From: Candidatus Thorarchaeota archaeon SMTZ1-83
Lineage (GTDB): Archaea > Asgardarchaeota > Thorarchaeia > Thorarchaeales > Thorarchaeaceae
Assembly: GCA_001563325.1 (NCBI GenBank)
Contig: LRSK01000252.1
Coordinates: 1-31,126 of the forward strand
DNA: 31,126 bases
Direction: 5' to 3'
Both the position numbers and the translations under genes were made by a program. Shown here in pieces: positions 7,968-15,611 of this stretch. Each line of letters opens with the position of its first letter. Within the stretch, counting starts at the first letter, position 1. The notes under the pieces are model-generated. The model did no database searches. It had not been told where the DNA came from and saw only the letters and a program-made list of their open reading frames with translations.

Positions 7968-8546
7968 CTATGTCAATGAGACTCCCATTATTCTCTGGAG
8001 TACCTGTCCTAGTCCAAGTCCCACCATCATGTAGAACCCGAAGAAGGTCATCCCAAAACCATAGGCTGTGGGAACACCCAGCCACCCAGTCAGAAACGGC
8101 AGGAGCTTGTGAACGCTGAATGGGATGACTGCTACGACCTGATCGTGCCCTGCACCAGTGATAGGATCATCAATAATGAAGTAGAAAGCTCGAAGAACAG
8201 TGAACAACAATATGAACGGGATGAAGAACATCAGTGAAGGTTTGCATCTCTGAGTCAACATCTCACGTTGGATTCTCTCAATGTATGCCTTTCGTCGCTT
8301 CACTTTCCTCATGAGTTTCTCGTTCTGAGTTTTCTCAGCCTCCTTCTGCATCTCTTGGTATTGCTTTATCTCTGCCTGGTATCTGTGCAACCTGCGCATA
8401 TCGGAAAACCGCTTCATTGCTAGGTTGCTTACAGTTGTTATGCTGAGTGAAATCACCATTATGAAGAGTGCCGCAAAGGGCGGAGTCTTGAATAAGGCGA
8501 AGGCGATGTTGAACCAAGCCATAAAGTCGCCAAATGGATCCTGCAT
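7968..8546 (-). CDS. EMC3/TMCO1-like membrane insertase (DUF106, Oxa1 superfamily)
   Basis: Archaeal DUF106 proteins are distant relatives of YidC, Oxa1, EMC3 and TMCO1 and are thought to help insert membrane proteins near the Sec channel. The 192 residues contain three hydrophobic segments (about 12-43, 101-125, 158-187). A highly charged coiled-coil region (about 48-97), predicted to lie in the cytoplasm and touch the ribosome, separates the first two. This is the family's usual plan and length. The start ATG 8546 has an AGGA-type site upstream. It follows adkA by seven bases and precedes rpl34e, the standard archaeal arrangement linked to secY. Confidence 0.9.
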   Translation of the reverse strand: MQDPFGDFMAWFNIAFALFKTPPFAALFIMVISLSITTVSNLAMKRFSDMRRLHRYQAEIKQYQEMQKEAEKTQNEKLMRKVKRRKAYIERIQREMLTQRCKPSLMFFIPFILLFTVLRAFYFIIDDPITGAGHDQVVAVIPFSVHKLLPFLTGWLGVPTAYGFGMTFFGFYMMVGLGLGQVLQRIMGVSLT

Positions 8547-8553
8547 CTGTTTC

Positions 8554-9144
8554 CTACTCCATAAGCGTTGATGCCAGTTCGGTGGCCGCCTCTTCTACCT
8601 TTCCTTCTCGGTTCTTGATCACTCTAACGGTTGCACCTGTGATGGTTCCCACAGAAACTGCAGCGGCTCGACACATTCTTTGATGCGTGTCAATCTCGTC
8701 TACAATCTGCTCATCTCGTGTCCGTGTTTCGTCAGAGCTCCGTCTACTAGCAATCTTCTCTGGGTCCGCTTCAACGAGGACAACAGTCTTGGGTTGAAGC
8801 GGTTTGGCGACCCACTCAGGTAGTCCTATGAGGAAGCCATTCTTGGTCTGTATGAGCGTGTGTGTGTCAACGATGATCCTGGCCGTCTTCGCTTTCCTTG
8901 CGATTGACTCTCCGGCTAATCTCTGAACTTCTCGCTGTCTGGCTGTGGGCATCTTTCGCAACTCGTCTCTGTCCTTTATGAGCCCCTTCTCCACGGCAAC
9001 CTCAAGCATCTCAGTGCCGATGTTCAGTATTCGTACCTCTTCTCCGTGTTGGCTCTTGACCATCTCAACGGCAGTATCAATCACAGTCGTTTTGCCAACT
9101 CCTGGGATACCGGTGACAATAACCACATTCCTTGTTTCCGCCAT
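8554..9144 (-). CDS. adkA: Archaeal adenylate kinase AdkA
   Basis: AdkA interconverts ATP and AMP with two ADP. The archaeal type is unlike bacterial Adk. Starting at ATG 9144 gives 196 residues, with GAGGTG nine bases upstream; an in-frame GTG at 9156 would add four residues. The P-loop GIPGVGKTT is at residues 12-20. The segments IVDTHTLIQTKNGFLIGLP and ASRRSSDETRTRD fit the AMP-binding and lid regions of the family. It heads the operon running to cbf5, preceded by a clear TATATA box at 9201-9206. In most archaea secY is immediately upstream; here three other genes intervene. Confidence 0.94.
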   Translation of the reverse strand: MAETRNVVIVTGIPGVGKTTVIDTAVEMVKSQHGEEVRILNIGTEMLEVAVEKGLIKDRDELRKMPTARQREVQRLAGESIARKAKTARIIVDTHTLIQTKNGFLIGLPEWVAKPLQPKTVVLVEADPEKIASRRSSDETRTRDEQIVDEIDTHQRMCRAAAVSVGTITGATVRVIKNREGKVEEAATELASTLME

Positions 9145-9200
9145 GAGGTCGACCACCTCTTGCCTTTCGCAGAACTTGCGGTTGGTCCCACTCTACTAGT

Positions 9201-9206
9201 TATATA
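9201..9206 (-). promoter_or_regulatory. TATA box for the adkA-cbf5 operon
   Basis: TATATA, in the context gaaccTATATAActag on the minus strand, sits about 57 bases before the adkA start. This places a transcription start near 9175 and a leader of about 30 bases containing the GAGGTG site. It suggests that adkA to cbf5 are transcribed independently of secY. Confidence 0.55.
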
Positions 9207-9306
9207 GGTTCTGTAGGCCCTGGTGAGAAAGAGAGGCGCAAGTATCTGATGGACATCCGTATGACACACTACTGAGTGTAACGCCTTCTTCTGACTGAAC
9301 AGGAAT

Positions 9307-9314
9307 CTTAATAG
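9307..9314 (+). promoter_or_regulatory. Candidate TATA box for the LRR-winged helix gene
   Basis: CTTAATAG lies about 45 bases before the GTG start at 9357, in the gap shared with the divergent adkA promoter. The match to a TATA box is modest. Confidence 0.3.
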
Positions 9315-9356
9315 TCCTTCACGGGAATCTTTGACCAGAATGGGGGTCGCGTTCGC

Positions 9357-10112
9357 GTGGATTATGTCCAAGTAACGTACCTGAGCAGGCACGGAGAGAA
9401 GACAAAGAAGCTCTCCCCAGATGCCAAAGATCTCTATCTGGCCTATAAAGATATCATCTCCATTGACTTGTCACCGGTAGCTGCATGCTGGAAGTTGCAT
9501 GAAGTCCACCTCAATGGCAATAAGCTCAGCGAAATCGATTTATCTCCATTGAGCAACTGTGTACGCCTGAATATACTGCGTCTCGAACACAATCGTCTTC
9601 ACACTCTTGATCTCCGACCGCTAGCGTCTTGCGCATATTTGAGAGAAATCGATGTATCAAACAACCCTTTGAGGTTGATCTACGTTCCCGAAGAACATAG
9701 GGCTAGGGGCGCAATATTGGGGCTGGTGAGTATGAGCGCCTCCACGGAGGTAGTAACTGAACCCGTCAGCTCCTTAGTCAGTATTACTGATACTGTTCGC
9801 ACAAGGGTCTTAGGCGTGTTAAGAAGCGTGTCAAAGATATCCATGTCTGATCTCACAGAGTACTCTGACTTATCAGTCGAGGATACCAGAGAACTCGTAT
9901 TCACTCTTGTGGGAAGCGGACTAGTCGAGGGAAAGTTCGATCCCTCAGAGGATACATTCGTTTCAGCGAGTGCAATCATGGCCGCCAAGAAGCTCCGGTC
10001 GGACGGCTTGACTACTGCACGCTGTGCCTACTGTGGCTTTTCCCTTCCCGACGCACCTGAGTTCGGAGAAGAGGTTGTATGCCCAAGTTGTGGAACCATT
10101 AACGTGGGCTAG
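9357..10112 (+). CDS. Leucine-rich repeat / winged-helix-like / zinc-ribbon protein
   Basis: The 251 residues carry no membrane segments and no family I can name. Residues about 27-110 are LRRs of the same 24-residue type as in the membrane protein at 4002 (ISIDLSPVAAC, NKLSEIDLSPLSNC, NRLHTLDLRPLASC). Residues about 143-205 look like a winged helix (helix-rich, then LVGSGLVEGKFD as a possible wing). A zinc ribbon with C223, C226, C242 and C245 ends the protein. This suggests a cytosolic adaptor combining a protein-binding scaffold with a nucleic-acid-binding or protein-docking part. The start is GTG; GGGGGT lies upstream. It is transcribed against the secY/adkA genes and converges on the NUDIX gene, leaving 18 bases between stops. 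Confidence 0.8.
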   Translation: MDYVQVTYLSRHGEKTKKLSPDAKDLYLAYKDIISIDLSPVAACWKLHEVHLNGNKLSEIDLSPLSNCVRLNILRLEHNRLHTLDLRPLASCAYLREIDVSNNPLRLIYVPEEHRARGAILGLVSMSASTEVVTEPVSSLVSITDTVRTRVLGVLRSVSKISMSDLTEYSDLSVEDTRELVFTLVGSGLVEGKFDPSEDTFVSASAIMAAKKLRSDGLTTARCAYCGFSLPDAPEFGEEVVCPSCGTINVG

Positions 10113-10130
10113 AATACCTCGCCAACTCAA

Positions 10131-10589
10131 TCACTGCTCAAAGTTGCCGCGGAGATTCTCCAGAAACTCGTCATGCCCATTCGCCATATTTGAAATGTCA
10201 TCTGACAAAGGAATCCAATGAATGTCATAGACAATGGTTTCGGGTGTGTTCTCTTGGACTATGCTTGGATCTGATTCCACATGACTCCATGACTCAGGAG
10301 TTTCTTCTTCACAGACCAGATGGAAGAAGTAGCGCTTGTGCGTTTCATCGAGTCCATACTCGGCCTGCTCCACATCAACAGTGCCTAGATGCTTGATGAG
10401 CCTGAGGGACTTCAGCCCAGTTTCTTCTTTGGTTTCTCGTAGCACAGCTAGCTCAAGCGGCTCCCCCTTCTTCCTTGACCCAGCCGGAACCTGAAGGCCA
10501 AAGCGTTCGAACCCACGTTCTGTGAAGACTAGTAGGCGATTACCCTTGGTGATGTAAGCGAAGACTTTCTCCCTAGTCCCCAACCGCAA
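10131..10589 (-). CDS. NUDIX hydrolase
   Basis: NUDIX enzymes hydrolyse nucleoside diphosphates linked to another group. The complete Nudix box G-x5-E-x7-REUxEExGU is present at residues 37-59 (RETKEETGL at 51-59), so the protein should bind divalent metal and be active; the substrate cannot be read from sequence. At 152 residues it is a single domain. The longest frame begins with TTG at 10589, directly against an AAGGTGA site; a second TTG at 10583 has better spacing and is equally likely. It lies 20 bases downstream of the membrane protein gene on the same strand and may be co-transcribed with it. Confidence 0.9.
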   Translation of the reverse strand: MRLGTREKVFAYITKGNRLLVFTERGFERFGLQVPAGSRKKGEPLELAVLRETKEETGLKSLRLIKHLGTVDVEQAEYGLDETHKRYFFHLVCEEETPESWSHVESDPSIVQENTPETIVYDIHWIPLSDDISNMANGHDEFLENLRGNFEQ

Positions 10590-10609
10590 TCACCTTAGAA
10601 GTCGGAAGG

Positions 10610-11734
10610 TCATTGTTTCTTCTTGGCTGGCTTCTTCTTCTCTTCTTTCCGCTTGTATGTTTTTACTCCCTTGGCCGAGGTCACAATCTCAACAACCTCT
10701 TCCGCTTCAAGAATACCTTCAGCTAGCTCTTTTGGCCTCTTCTTCACGAGTACCTCCGGCTTGTCAACCTTCTCTACCCTCCTCTTGAGTACCACTGTTG
10801 CACCTAGACGAACCGCATACGCTGTGAGTCGCTTTCTGATTCTCTTCTGTGATACCTCGTTGACAGCAACTACAGGCATGATGAACGCCATGACCAGAAG
10901 TGGCAGCCCTAGAATCCAAAGGAAGCTGGTCAGAAGATTCGATGGTGTAGGTTCTCGCATTTGGAGCACATAAGGATCCCAGAACTGGGTCACGAACATA
11001 GCCAGAGGGAACGCTATTAGCGCGTATCCACCCAATGTGTTTCCGACCCAACGGCCCACTCCTTGCATGTCAGGACACTGACGTATTCTCATCTTGTCTT
11101 CCTTCAAATGGGTGACAATTCCCGCGTCGTTCAATACCCACGTTGCTGAAAAGAGTGGAAGTGCCACCACCAAGAAGAGTAGTGAAGCAATCAAGGTCAA
11201 CGAGATGTCATACATTGCCGTCATTGCAGCTGGCACATCGGAGAGCGCGAAGACACTGCTCTGAATCCAACCCTTCAGGAACTCCGATGTGCTGACACTG
11301 AATAGGGCGGGTGCCACAGCCCTGCGAATCATCCGAACACCACCAAATTCGGTGCCAATGTTCATGATGTTCATCTCATAGGAGGCGCGTTTGTAGTTTC
11401 GAGCAATGGCCAAAAACACAATTGCCATAGGAACTGCAAGCCCAGCGTATTCTAGGAGAAGTATCGGCAGTCCTACAGCTATGACAAAGATTATGTCCTC
11501 ATAGGCAGACCCCCCCCAGACCGTAAGAATGTCAGAGGTTTCAGCAGCAGATGTCACACCTACTATTATCTGGACAGCGGCCCAGACGCCGACAACAAAG
11601 AACAATGAGGGTAGCCCATACCTAACCTTGCTTGACACCATTGTGCGAAACCCCAGCGATTCTCCTTTCCTTCTCTCAGACCCACTGGAGGAAGCATTCG
11701 CCCATTTTAGGTTTGCCTCAATTCCAATCGTCAT
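10610..11734 (-). CDS. Polytopic membrane protein with Lys-rich C-terminal tail (unknown)
   Basis: I do not recognise this family. There are about five or six hydrophobic segments (roughly 40-60, 80-112, 177-199, 233-250, 267-290 in this numbering). A long charged region of about 80 residues follows, ending in a Lys-rich tail (KRKEEKKKPAKKK). It directly follows secY, 59 bases downstream on the same strand, with a hairpin between them (11760-11795). The position between secY and adkA, plus a basic cytoplasmic-looking tail like those of ribosome-binding YidC homologues, suggests a Sec-linked role, but this is inference. The start is uncertain: ATG 11734 has GAGGT only one base upstream. TTG 11752 and an internal ATG (VSSKVRYG...) are alternatives. 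Confidence 0.78.
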   Translation of the reverse strand: MTIGIEANLKWANASSSGSERRKGESLGFRTMVSSKVRYGLPSLFFVVGVWAAVQIIVGVTSAAETSDILTVWGGSAYEDIIFVIAVGLPILLLEYAGLAVPMAIVFLAIARNYKRASYEMNIMNIGTEFGGVRMIRRAVAPALFSVSTSEFLKGWIQSSVFALSDVPAAMTAMYDISLTLIASLLFLVVALPLFSATWVLNDAGIVTHLKEDKMRIRQCPDMQGVGRWVGNTLGGYALIAFPLAMFVTQFWDPYVLQMREPTPSNLLTSFLWILGLPLLVMAFIMPVVAVNEVSQKRIRKRLTAYAVRLGATVVLKRRVEKVDKPEVLVKKRPKELAEGILEAEEVVEIVTSAKGVKTYKRKEEKKKPAKKKQ

Positions 11735-11759
11735 GACCTCGGTTCGAACCAAGTCCGAG

Positions 11760-11795
11760 AGAGTGTGTGGCCAGGGGTGTTCTCGCCCACACTCT
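11760..11795 (-). repeat. Intercistronic hairpin after secY
   Basis: AGAGTGTG (11760-11767) and CACACTCT (11788-11795) form a perfect 8-base stem with a 20-base loop that includes the secY stop region. There is no following T-run. It may dampen read-through from secY to the next gene or protect the mRNA end. Confidence 0.45.
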
Positions 11796-13284
11796 AGAGG
11801 ATTCCAAGAAGTCCTGCTACGCCTTCGCCACCCATCTGCGCTAGCTGTTCCTTGGCTATCTGCTCATAGTACTGCTTGATGATTGAAACCATCAGCAGAA
11901 TGCCCGTACCACTAGCTAAGGCTCCTGCGACATCTGCGGCCGCAGCGAGAATTCCTACCAGAAATCCACCAAGGCTGGCAACTATCGGTATATACCTGTC
12001 CAAGAGGCGCTCCAGTACTTTCTCGCTTCTCCTGAAACCGGGCACGATGTAGCCAGAGTTCAGGAGCTGGCGGGACACGTCTCTCGGAGCTATACCCGAA
12101 ATGTCAACCCAGACCTTGCTGAACCCCCAACAGAGCAAGATCATTAAGGCCGCATAGACAAACACATGGATGAGGCCGTCCTCCTCAAGGAATAGAGCAA
12201 ACAGTCCCTGCGGTGGTGTGACATACCGAGAAAGTCCCCATGTGGCAATCATACGAGCACTATCTGGGTCTTGTTCGAAGATGCCTATCCAATTCAGCAG
12301 GGGGTTTGTCCCAGTTGAGTTGAAGTTCGTATAGATAATCTGCCCGAAGAACAGGACGTTGGCGAATAATGCCTGAGCCAAAATCACAGGGATGTTTGAG
12401 GTATACAGTAGCTTGATTGGGTATCTGGCCTTCATTCCTCTATACTTGGCATATTGAAGGGGTATTTCCACTCTCACGGTTTCCATCCATATGACACCGA
12501 ACACGATGATCAGGGTCACAGTCAACGTGAACAGGCTAGGGCTGAAGCCATCTCGAATCAATAGCCATTGCCAGGGAGCGAATGGACCGACATCAGTCCC
12601 GATTCCAAAGAACCGCAGCGTGTTTGCAAGAAGGGCAGCAATGATGCCCTTGGGAAGGTTGGTGGGATTGCCAAGCGGCACAGATTCCAAATCGACGAAG
12701 TTCAGCATGTTGAACATTACTTGGCCGGCGACGTTGGTCATGATGAAGAGTGACACGCCAGAACCGAGTCCCCATCCCTTCTGGATGAGCTCATCCATGA
12801 GGATAACGATTATTCCCGCCAGGAGTAGCTGCATGAACACTATCAGTGCGGCCTCAGGTCCCAGTTGGCCGTATGCATTGCCAACTATGTAGGCGATGGC
12901 CTGGAAGGCCGTCATGATCATGGCTAGGACTTTCTGGCCTCCGGTGAACATTGCTCTGTCCTCAGGGTCACCGAAGTCGACATCGATAATCTTCGAGCCC
13001 GAGAGAAGCTGCATGACCAGACCTGCAGTGACTATCGGCCCTATCCCGAGCTCCATCAGAGATCCTCTTGTACTTGCGAGAATCACTCGCAGAGCCCATA
13101 GATAGTCAGTTCCAACCGTCGGATTAACACCGTACAGGGGGATATGTGACATGAGAAGGAAGAGTACGAGGATTACAGCCGTCCATACCATCTTCTCACG
13201 GAAGGACACCTCTCGATCAGGTGCCTTTACCTCTGGCATCACCCGTACGAATGGTGAAAGAGCCCTAAGGAATGCAGACGGCAA
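11794..13284 (-). CDS. secY: Protein translocase subunit SecY
   Basis: SecY is the pore subunit of the SecYEG/Sec61 channel that passes or inserts proteins at the cytoplasmic membrane. The 496 residues contain about ten hydrophobic segments. The N-terminal amphipathic stretch with PEVKAPDREVSFREKMVWT, the GIGPIVTAGLVMQLLSGSKII segment and the ribosome-facing loop around QYAKYRGMKARYPIKLLYTS are typical of archaeal SecY. It starts at TTG 13284, eight bases after GGAG. A TATA-like CTTTAAAG (13334-13341) in the 131-base gap after rpl15 suggests its own promoter. The next gene is not adkA, as would be usual, but an unknown membrane protein. Confidence 0.96.
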   Translation of the reverse strand: MPSAFLRALSPFVRVMPEVKAPDREVSFREKMVWTAVILVLFLLMSHIPLYGVNPTVGTDYLWALRVILASTRGSLMELGIGPIVTAGLVMQLLSGSKIIDVDFGDPEDRAMFTGGQKVLAMIMTAFQAIAYIVGNAYGQLGPEAALIVFMQLLLAGIIVILMDELIQKGWGLGSGVSLFIMTNVAGQVMFNMLNFVDLESVPLGNPTNLPKGIIAALLANTLRFFGIGTDVGPFAPWQWLLIRDGFSPSLFTLTVTLIIVFGVIWMETVRVEIPLQYAKYRGMKARYPIKLLYTSNIPVILAQALFANVLFFGQIIYTNFNSTGTNPLLNWIGIFEQDPDSARMIATWGLSRYVTPPQGLFALFLEEDGLIHVFVYAALMILLCWGFSKVWVDISGIAPRDVSRQLLNSGYIVPGFRRSEKVLERLLDRYIPIVASLGGFLVGILAAAADVAGALASGTGILLMVSIIKQYYEQIAKEQLAQMGGEGVAGLLGIL

Positions 13285-13333
13285 ATCGAAGTCTCCTGCG
13301 GGTAAGTTTTCTTGGCTGCCAGTTTGGCTTCAC

Positions 13334-13341
13334 CTTTAAAG
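13334..13341 (-). promoter_or_regulatory. TATA-like element for secY
   Basis: CTTTAAAG lies about 50 bases before the secY start in the largest gap of this part of the operon. It reads ATCTTTAAAGGTG on the minus strand. It is consistent with a separate secY transcript. Confidence 0.5.
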
Positions 13342-13415
13342 ATAGTGGTTCATGTGTAGGGTTCTACAGTGTATGTTGTGAGCCCGAATGTTAAGGAGAA
13401 CGAGTTGGAGGCCTG

Positions 13416-13868
13416 CTACGCCTCTTTCTCCAGATCTATAGAACCGCCTTTCTCAAGTACCTTCTCACGTGCCCTAGCCGAGATTGCTCTGACCCCTACT
13501 AGGTCAATCTTCTGAGTGACCTTTCCAGAACCAAGTATCTTGTCTATGCCAATGGCAGAAACATCAACAGTGTACGTGTGTCCTTTCTTGGTCGCCCCAC
13601 CTCTCTCGACAAGTCTCTCCAATGCCTCGTCGATATCACCAATATTGACTACAACAAGACCCTCGATGAGTTTCTGAGGTCTCCTGAAACCCCACTTCCC
13701 AAAGTATCGAGGGTTCTCCTGCATGACCTTAATGTAGTGATGCTTCTTTGAGCCCGCCATTCCTTTGCCTCCTCTCTGGCCCGAAGCTCTATGGCCCGCG
13801 CTGAAACCGTATCCGGCTGACCTTCTTCCTCGCATCTTGGTAATCTTCTTGGGTCGTCGTTTCTGCAT
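13416..13868 (-). CDS. rpl15: 50S ribosomal protein L15 (uL15)
   Basis: uL15 binds 23S rRNA late in large-subunit assembly. The protein has the usual basic, Gly-rich N-terminus (KMRGRRSAGYGFSAGHRASG), then KKHHYIKVMQENPRYFGKWGF, a segment typical of archaeal/eukaryotic L15/L27a. I start at ATG 13868 (150 residues), because GGAG lies nine bases upstream; the longer frame begins at a TTG inside that site. It follows hsp20 and is the last ribosomal gene before secY. Confidence 0.95.
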   Translation of the reverse strand: MQKRRPKKITKMRGRRSAGYGFSAGHRASGQRGGKGMAGSKKHHYIKVMQENPRYFGKWGFRRPQKLIEGLVVVNIGDIDEALERLVERGGATKKGHTYTVDVSAIGIDKILGSGKVTQKIDLVGVRAISARAREKVLEKGGSIDLEKEA

Positions 13869-13885
13869 GGCGGTTCTCTCCTTTC

Positions 13886-14431
13886 TCAAACCTTCTTTAG
13901 GCGCACTTCTAGAACTCCATTCCTCATTGAGGACTTCGCTTCTTCCTTGCTGACTTTGGCTGGCAGTTCGAGTTCCTTGTGATAAGGCCTCTGAGGGTTG
14001 TTGACATCAATTGTGAGCGTCTGTCCCTTGACGCGGACCTTTAACTCATCCTTTTCAACTCCAGGGAGCTCAGCAACAACGATTATCTCATCGCCTTCCT
14101 CGATTATGTCAACTAAAGGCTCCAGTTGAGGGGTCATCTTGGCCCCGTCAGGACCTGGAGCATTGCCGAATCTCTGAATGATAGGCTTGCCATCTGGTCC
14201 AATACGCATCGAGAATCCAAACACAAATGGGTTCGCGCCATCAGGATGTTGGTTCATGAAATCCTCGAGAGACTTCATGTCAAACATGGTGCCTTCATTC
14301 ATTTCCTCCATCATACGCCTCATCATCTCATCTATCTGTTCGAAGACATCCTCGGGGAGGAAGTCGCCAAACCATCTACGAATCTTTTTTCGTGGGTCCT
14401 CAGAATCATCAAACGGGTCGTCCCAACTCAC
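13886..14431 (-). CDS. hsp20: Small heat-shock protein Hsp20 (alpha-crystallin family)
   Basis: Hsp20 proteins are ATP-independent holdase chaperones. The N-terminal half is acidic and Met-rich (MMRRMMEEMNEG around 36-47). The alpha-crystallin domain covers about 103-181, with VAELPGVEKDELKV and the closing NGVLEVRLKKV. The C-terminal IxI extension used in oligomer assembly is missing, as the protein ends right after the domain. The GTG start at 14431 is six bases from GAGGTG, a site overlapping the rpl30 stop. The gene sits between rpl30 and rpl15 with gaps of 10 and 17 bases, so it is co-transcribed with ribosomal proteins. This is not a standard member of the spc operon. Confidence 0.92.
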   Translation of the reverse strand: MSWDDPFDDSEDPRKKIRRWFGDFLPEDVFEQIDEMMRRMMEEMNEGTMFDMKSLEDFMNQHPDGANPFVFGFSMRIGPDGKPIIQRFGNAPGPDGAKMTPQLEPLVDIIEEGDEIIVVAELPGVEKDELKVRVKGQTLTIDVNNPQRPYHKELELPAKVSKEEAKSSMRNGVLEVRLKKV

Positions 14432-14441
14432 TCATATCACC

Positions 14442-14924
14442 TCATATCATCTTGCGTGCTAAGTTGTTGATTTCGGCTCCCCTGTAACCGGTTACTCCTC
14501 CCATTCCCACGGGTAGATGCCTCTTTCCTCGATATCCCTTCCGTGGGGGTGAAAGCCTAAAGACTGGCTTCAAATCCGCGACGTCATCAACAGAAGCCTT
14601 GCCCTCCGTTATTGCCTTGGCAAGTGCCTTAACCGTGCTGTGGCTCGAGTTCTTCTTTACATATCCATCGTCAAGCCTCTTATTGCCTGGGAGTCGACCT
14701 CGCTTCGATAGAAGTAATTCCATGGTTTCCGCATCGATCTCTCCCCAGGTGATGTAGTCTTTTGCTTTCGTAATCATCCCCTGAAGGCTTGGACTCAGTT
14801 TCAGGACTCTTGCCTGATGTAGCCTTCCCAGTAGAAGCTTGTTAAGAGTGTCCTCTATCTGTGGACGAACGCTTACTTGCCCTCTGACGCGGACTGCCAA
14901 AATGACCATCCCTTCTGAACTCAT
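14442..14924 (-). CDS. rpl30: 50S ribosomal protein L30 (uL30)
   Basis: uL30 is a large-subunit protein of the L30/L7e family; the archaeal form is longer than the bacterial one. The N-terminal VILAVRVRGQVSVRPQIEDT is the ferredoxin-like fold with its usual start. YITWGEIDAETMELLL and the C-terminal RGYRGKRHLPVGMGG-like segment follow. I start at ATG 14924 (160 residues), which overlaps the rps5 stop as ATGA and has GGGGTG eight bases upstream. ATG 14909 is an alternative. An earlier in-frame start would lie inside rps5. Confidence 0.95.
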   Translation of the reverse strand: MSSEGMVILAVRVRGQVSVRPQIEDTLNKLLLGRLHQARVLKLSPSLQGMITKAKDYITWGEIDAETMELLLSKRGRLPGNKRLDDGYVKKNSSHSTVKALAKAITEGKASVDDVADLKPVFRLSPPRKGYRGKRHLPVGMGGVTGYRGAEINNLARKMI

Positions 14925-15598
14925 TCTTCTGACACCCCTGAAGATATCCACTCTTGTGGAGGCAGCATCTTATAGGTCTGTGTAAGGGCATCTACAAAGG
15001 CTTTCGCGAAGTTTGACGAAGTCCTTGAACGCCCCTTGGTAACGGACCATACGTCATGAAGCCCTGCAATTCGCAAGACTATCTTGCCAACGTCAGCAGT
15101 AACCAGTCCAGTTCCCTTTGGAGCTGGACGGAGGGTAACGGAAACAGACCCTGATCTTCCCTTGGTCTGAAACGGGATGCTGTGTGGGTCATGACATCTA
15201 CATTCCCAAGACCCGCATCCTCTCCGGAACACAGTTGCGTTCAGTTTCGCCCTTGCCTCAGCGGCACGTACGGCTGGTACAAACTCTGGAGCCTTTCCGA
15301 TTCCAATTCCAATGACTCCTTCTCCGTTTCCGACGACGACAGTAATTCTGAAGCTCTTCTGCTGACCGCTGTCTGACTGCCTTTGGACCATGCTCACATC
15401 TACGACTTCTTGCCGAAGCTCTGGGATCAGAACATCAATTATCTCTGGTTCACGGATTACGTAGTTGTTGAGGAATATCTCCTCAATGTTGTTGATATGG
15501 CCTTCCTTGACAAGTTTCCCAAGACCAGTCTTAGGAACCCAGTCATCAAGGGGACTCGCTTCCTGACGTCGTGGTGCTCGGCGTTGTCTTCTACTCAT
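14921..15598 (-). CDS. rps5: 30S ribosomal protein S5 (uS5)
   Basis: uS5 lies at the mRNA entry site and contributes to decoding accuracy. The double-stranded-RNA-like N-terminal domain is marked by QKSFRITVVVGNGEGVIGIG, and the C-terminal domain by PAPKGTGLVTADVGKIVLRIAG. Cysteines in GCGSWECRCHDPH are typical of archaeal/eukaryotic S5/S2. The 225 residues fit. ATG 15598 has GGAG ten bases upstream. Its stop overlaps the rpl30 start by four bases. Confidence 0.96.
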   Translation of the reverse strand: MSRRQRRAPRRQEASPLDDWVPKTGLGKLVKEGHINNIEEIFLNNYVIREPEIIDVLIPELRQEVVDVSMVQRQSDSGQQKSFRITVVVGNGEGVIGIGIGKAPEFVPAVRAAEARAKLNATVFRRGCGSWECRCHDPHSIPFQTKGRSGSVSVTLRPAPKGTGLVTADVGKIVLRIAGLHDVWSVTKGRSRTSSNFAKAFVDALTQTYKMLPPQEWISSGVSEE

Positions 15599-15611
15599 CA
15601 CAAGTCAACTC

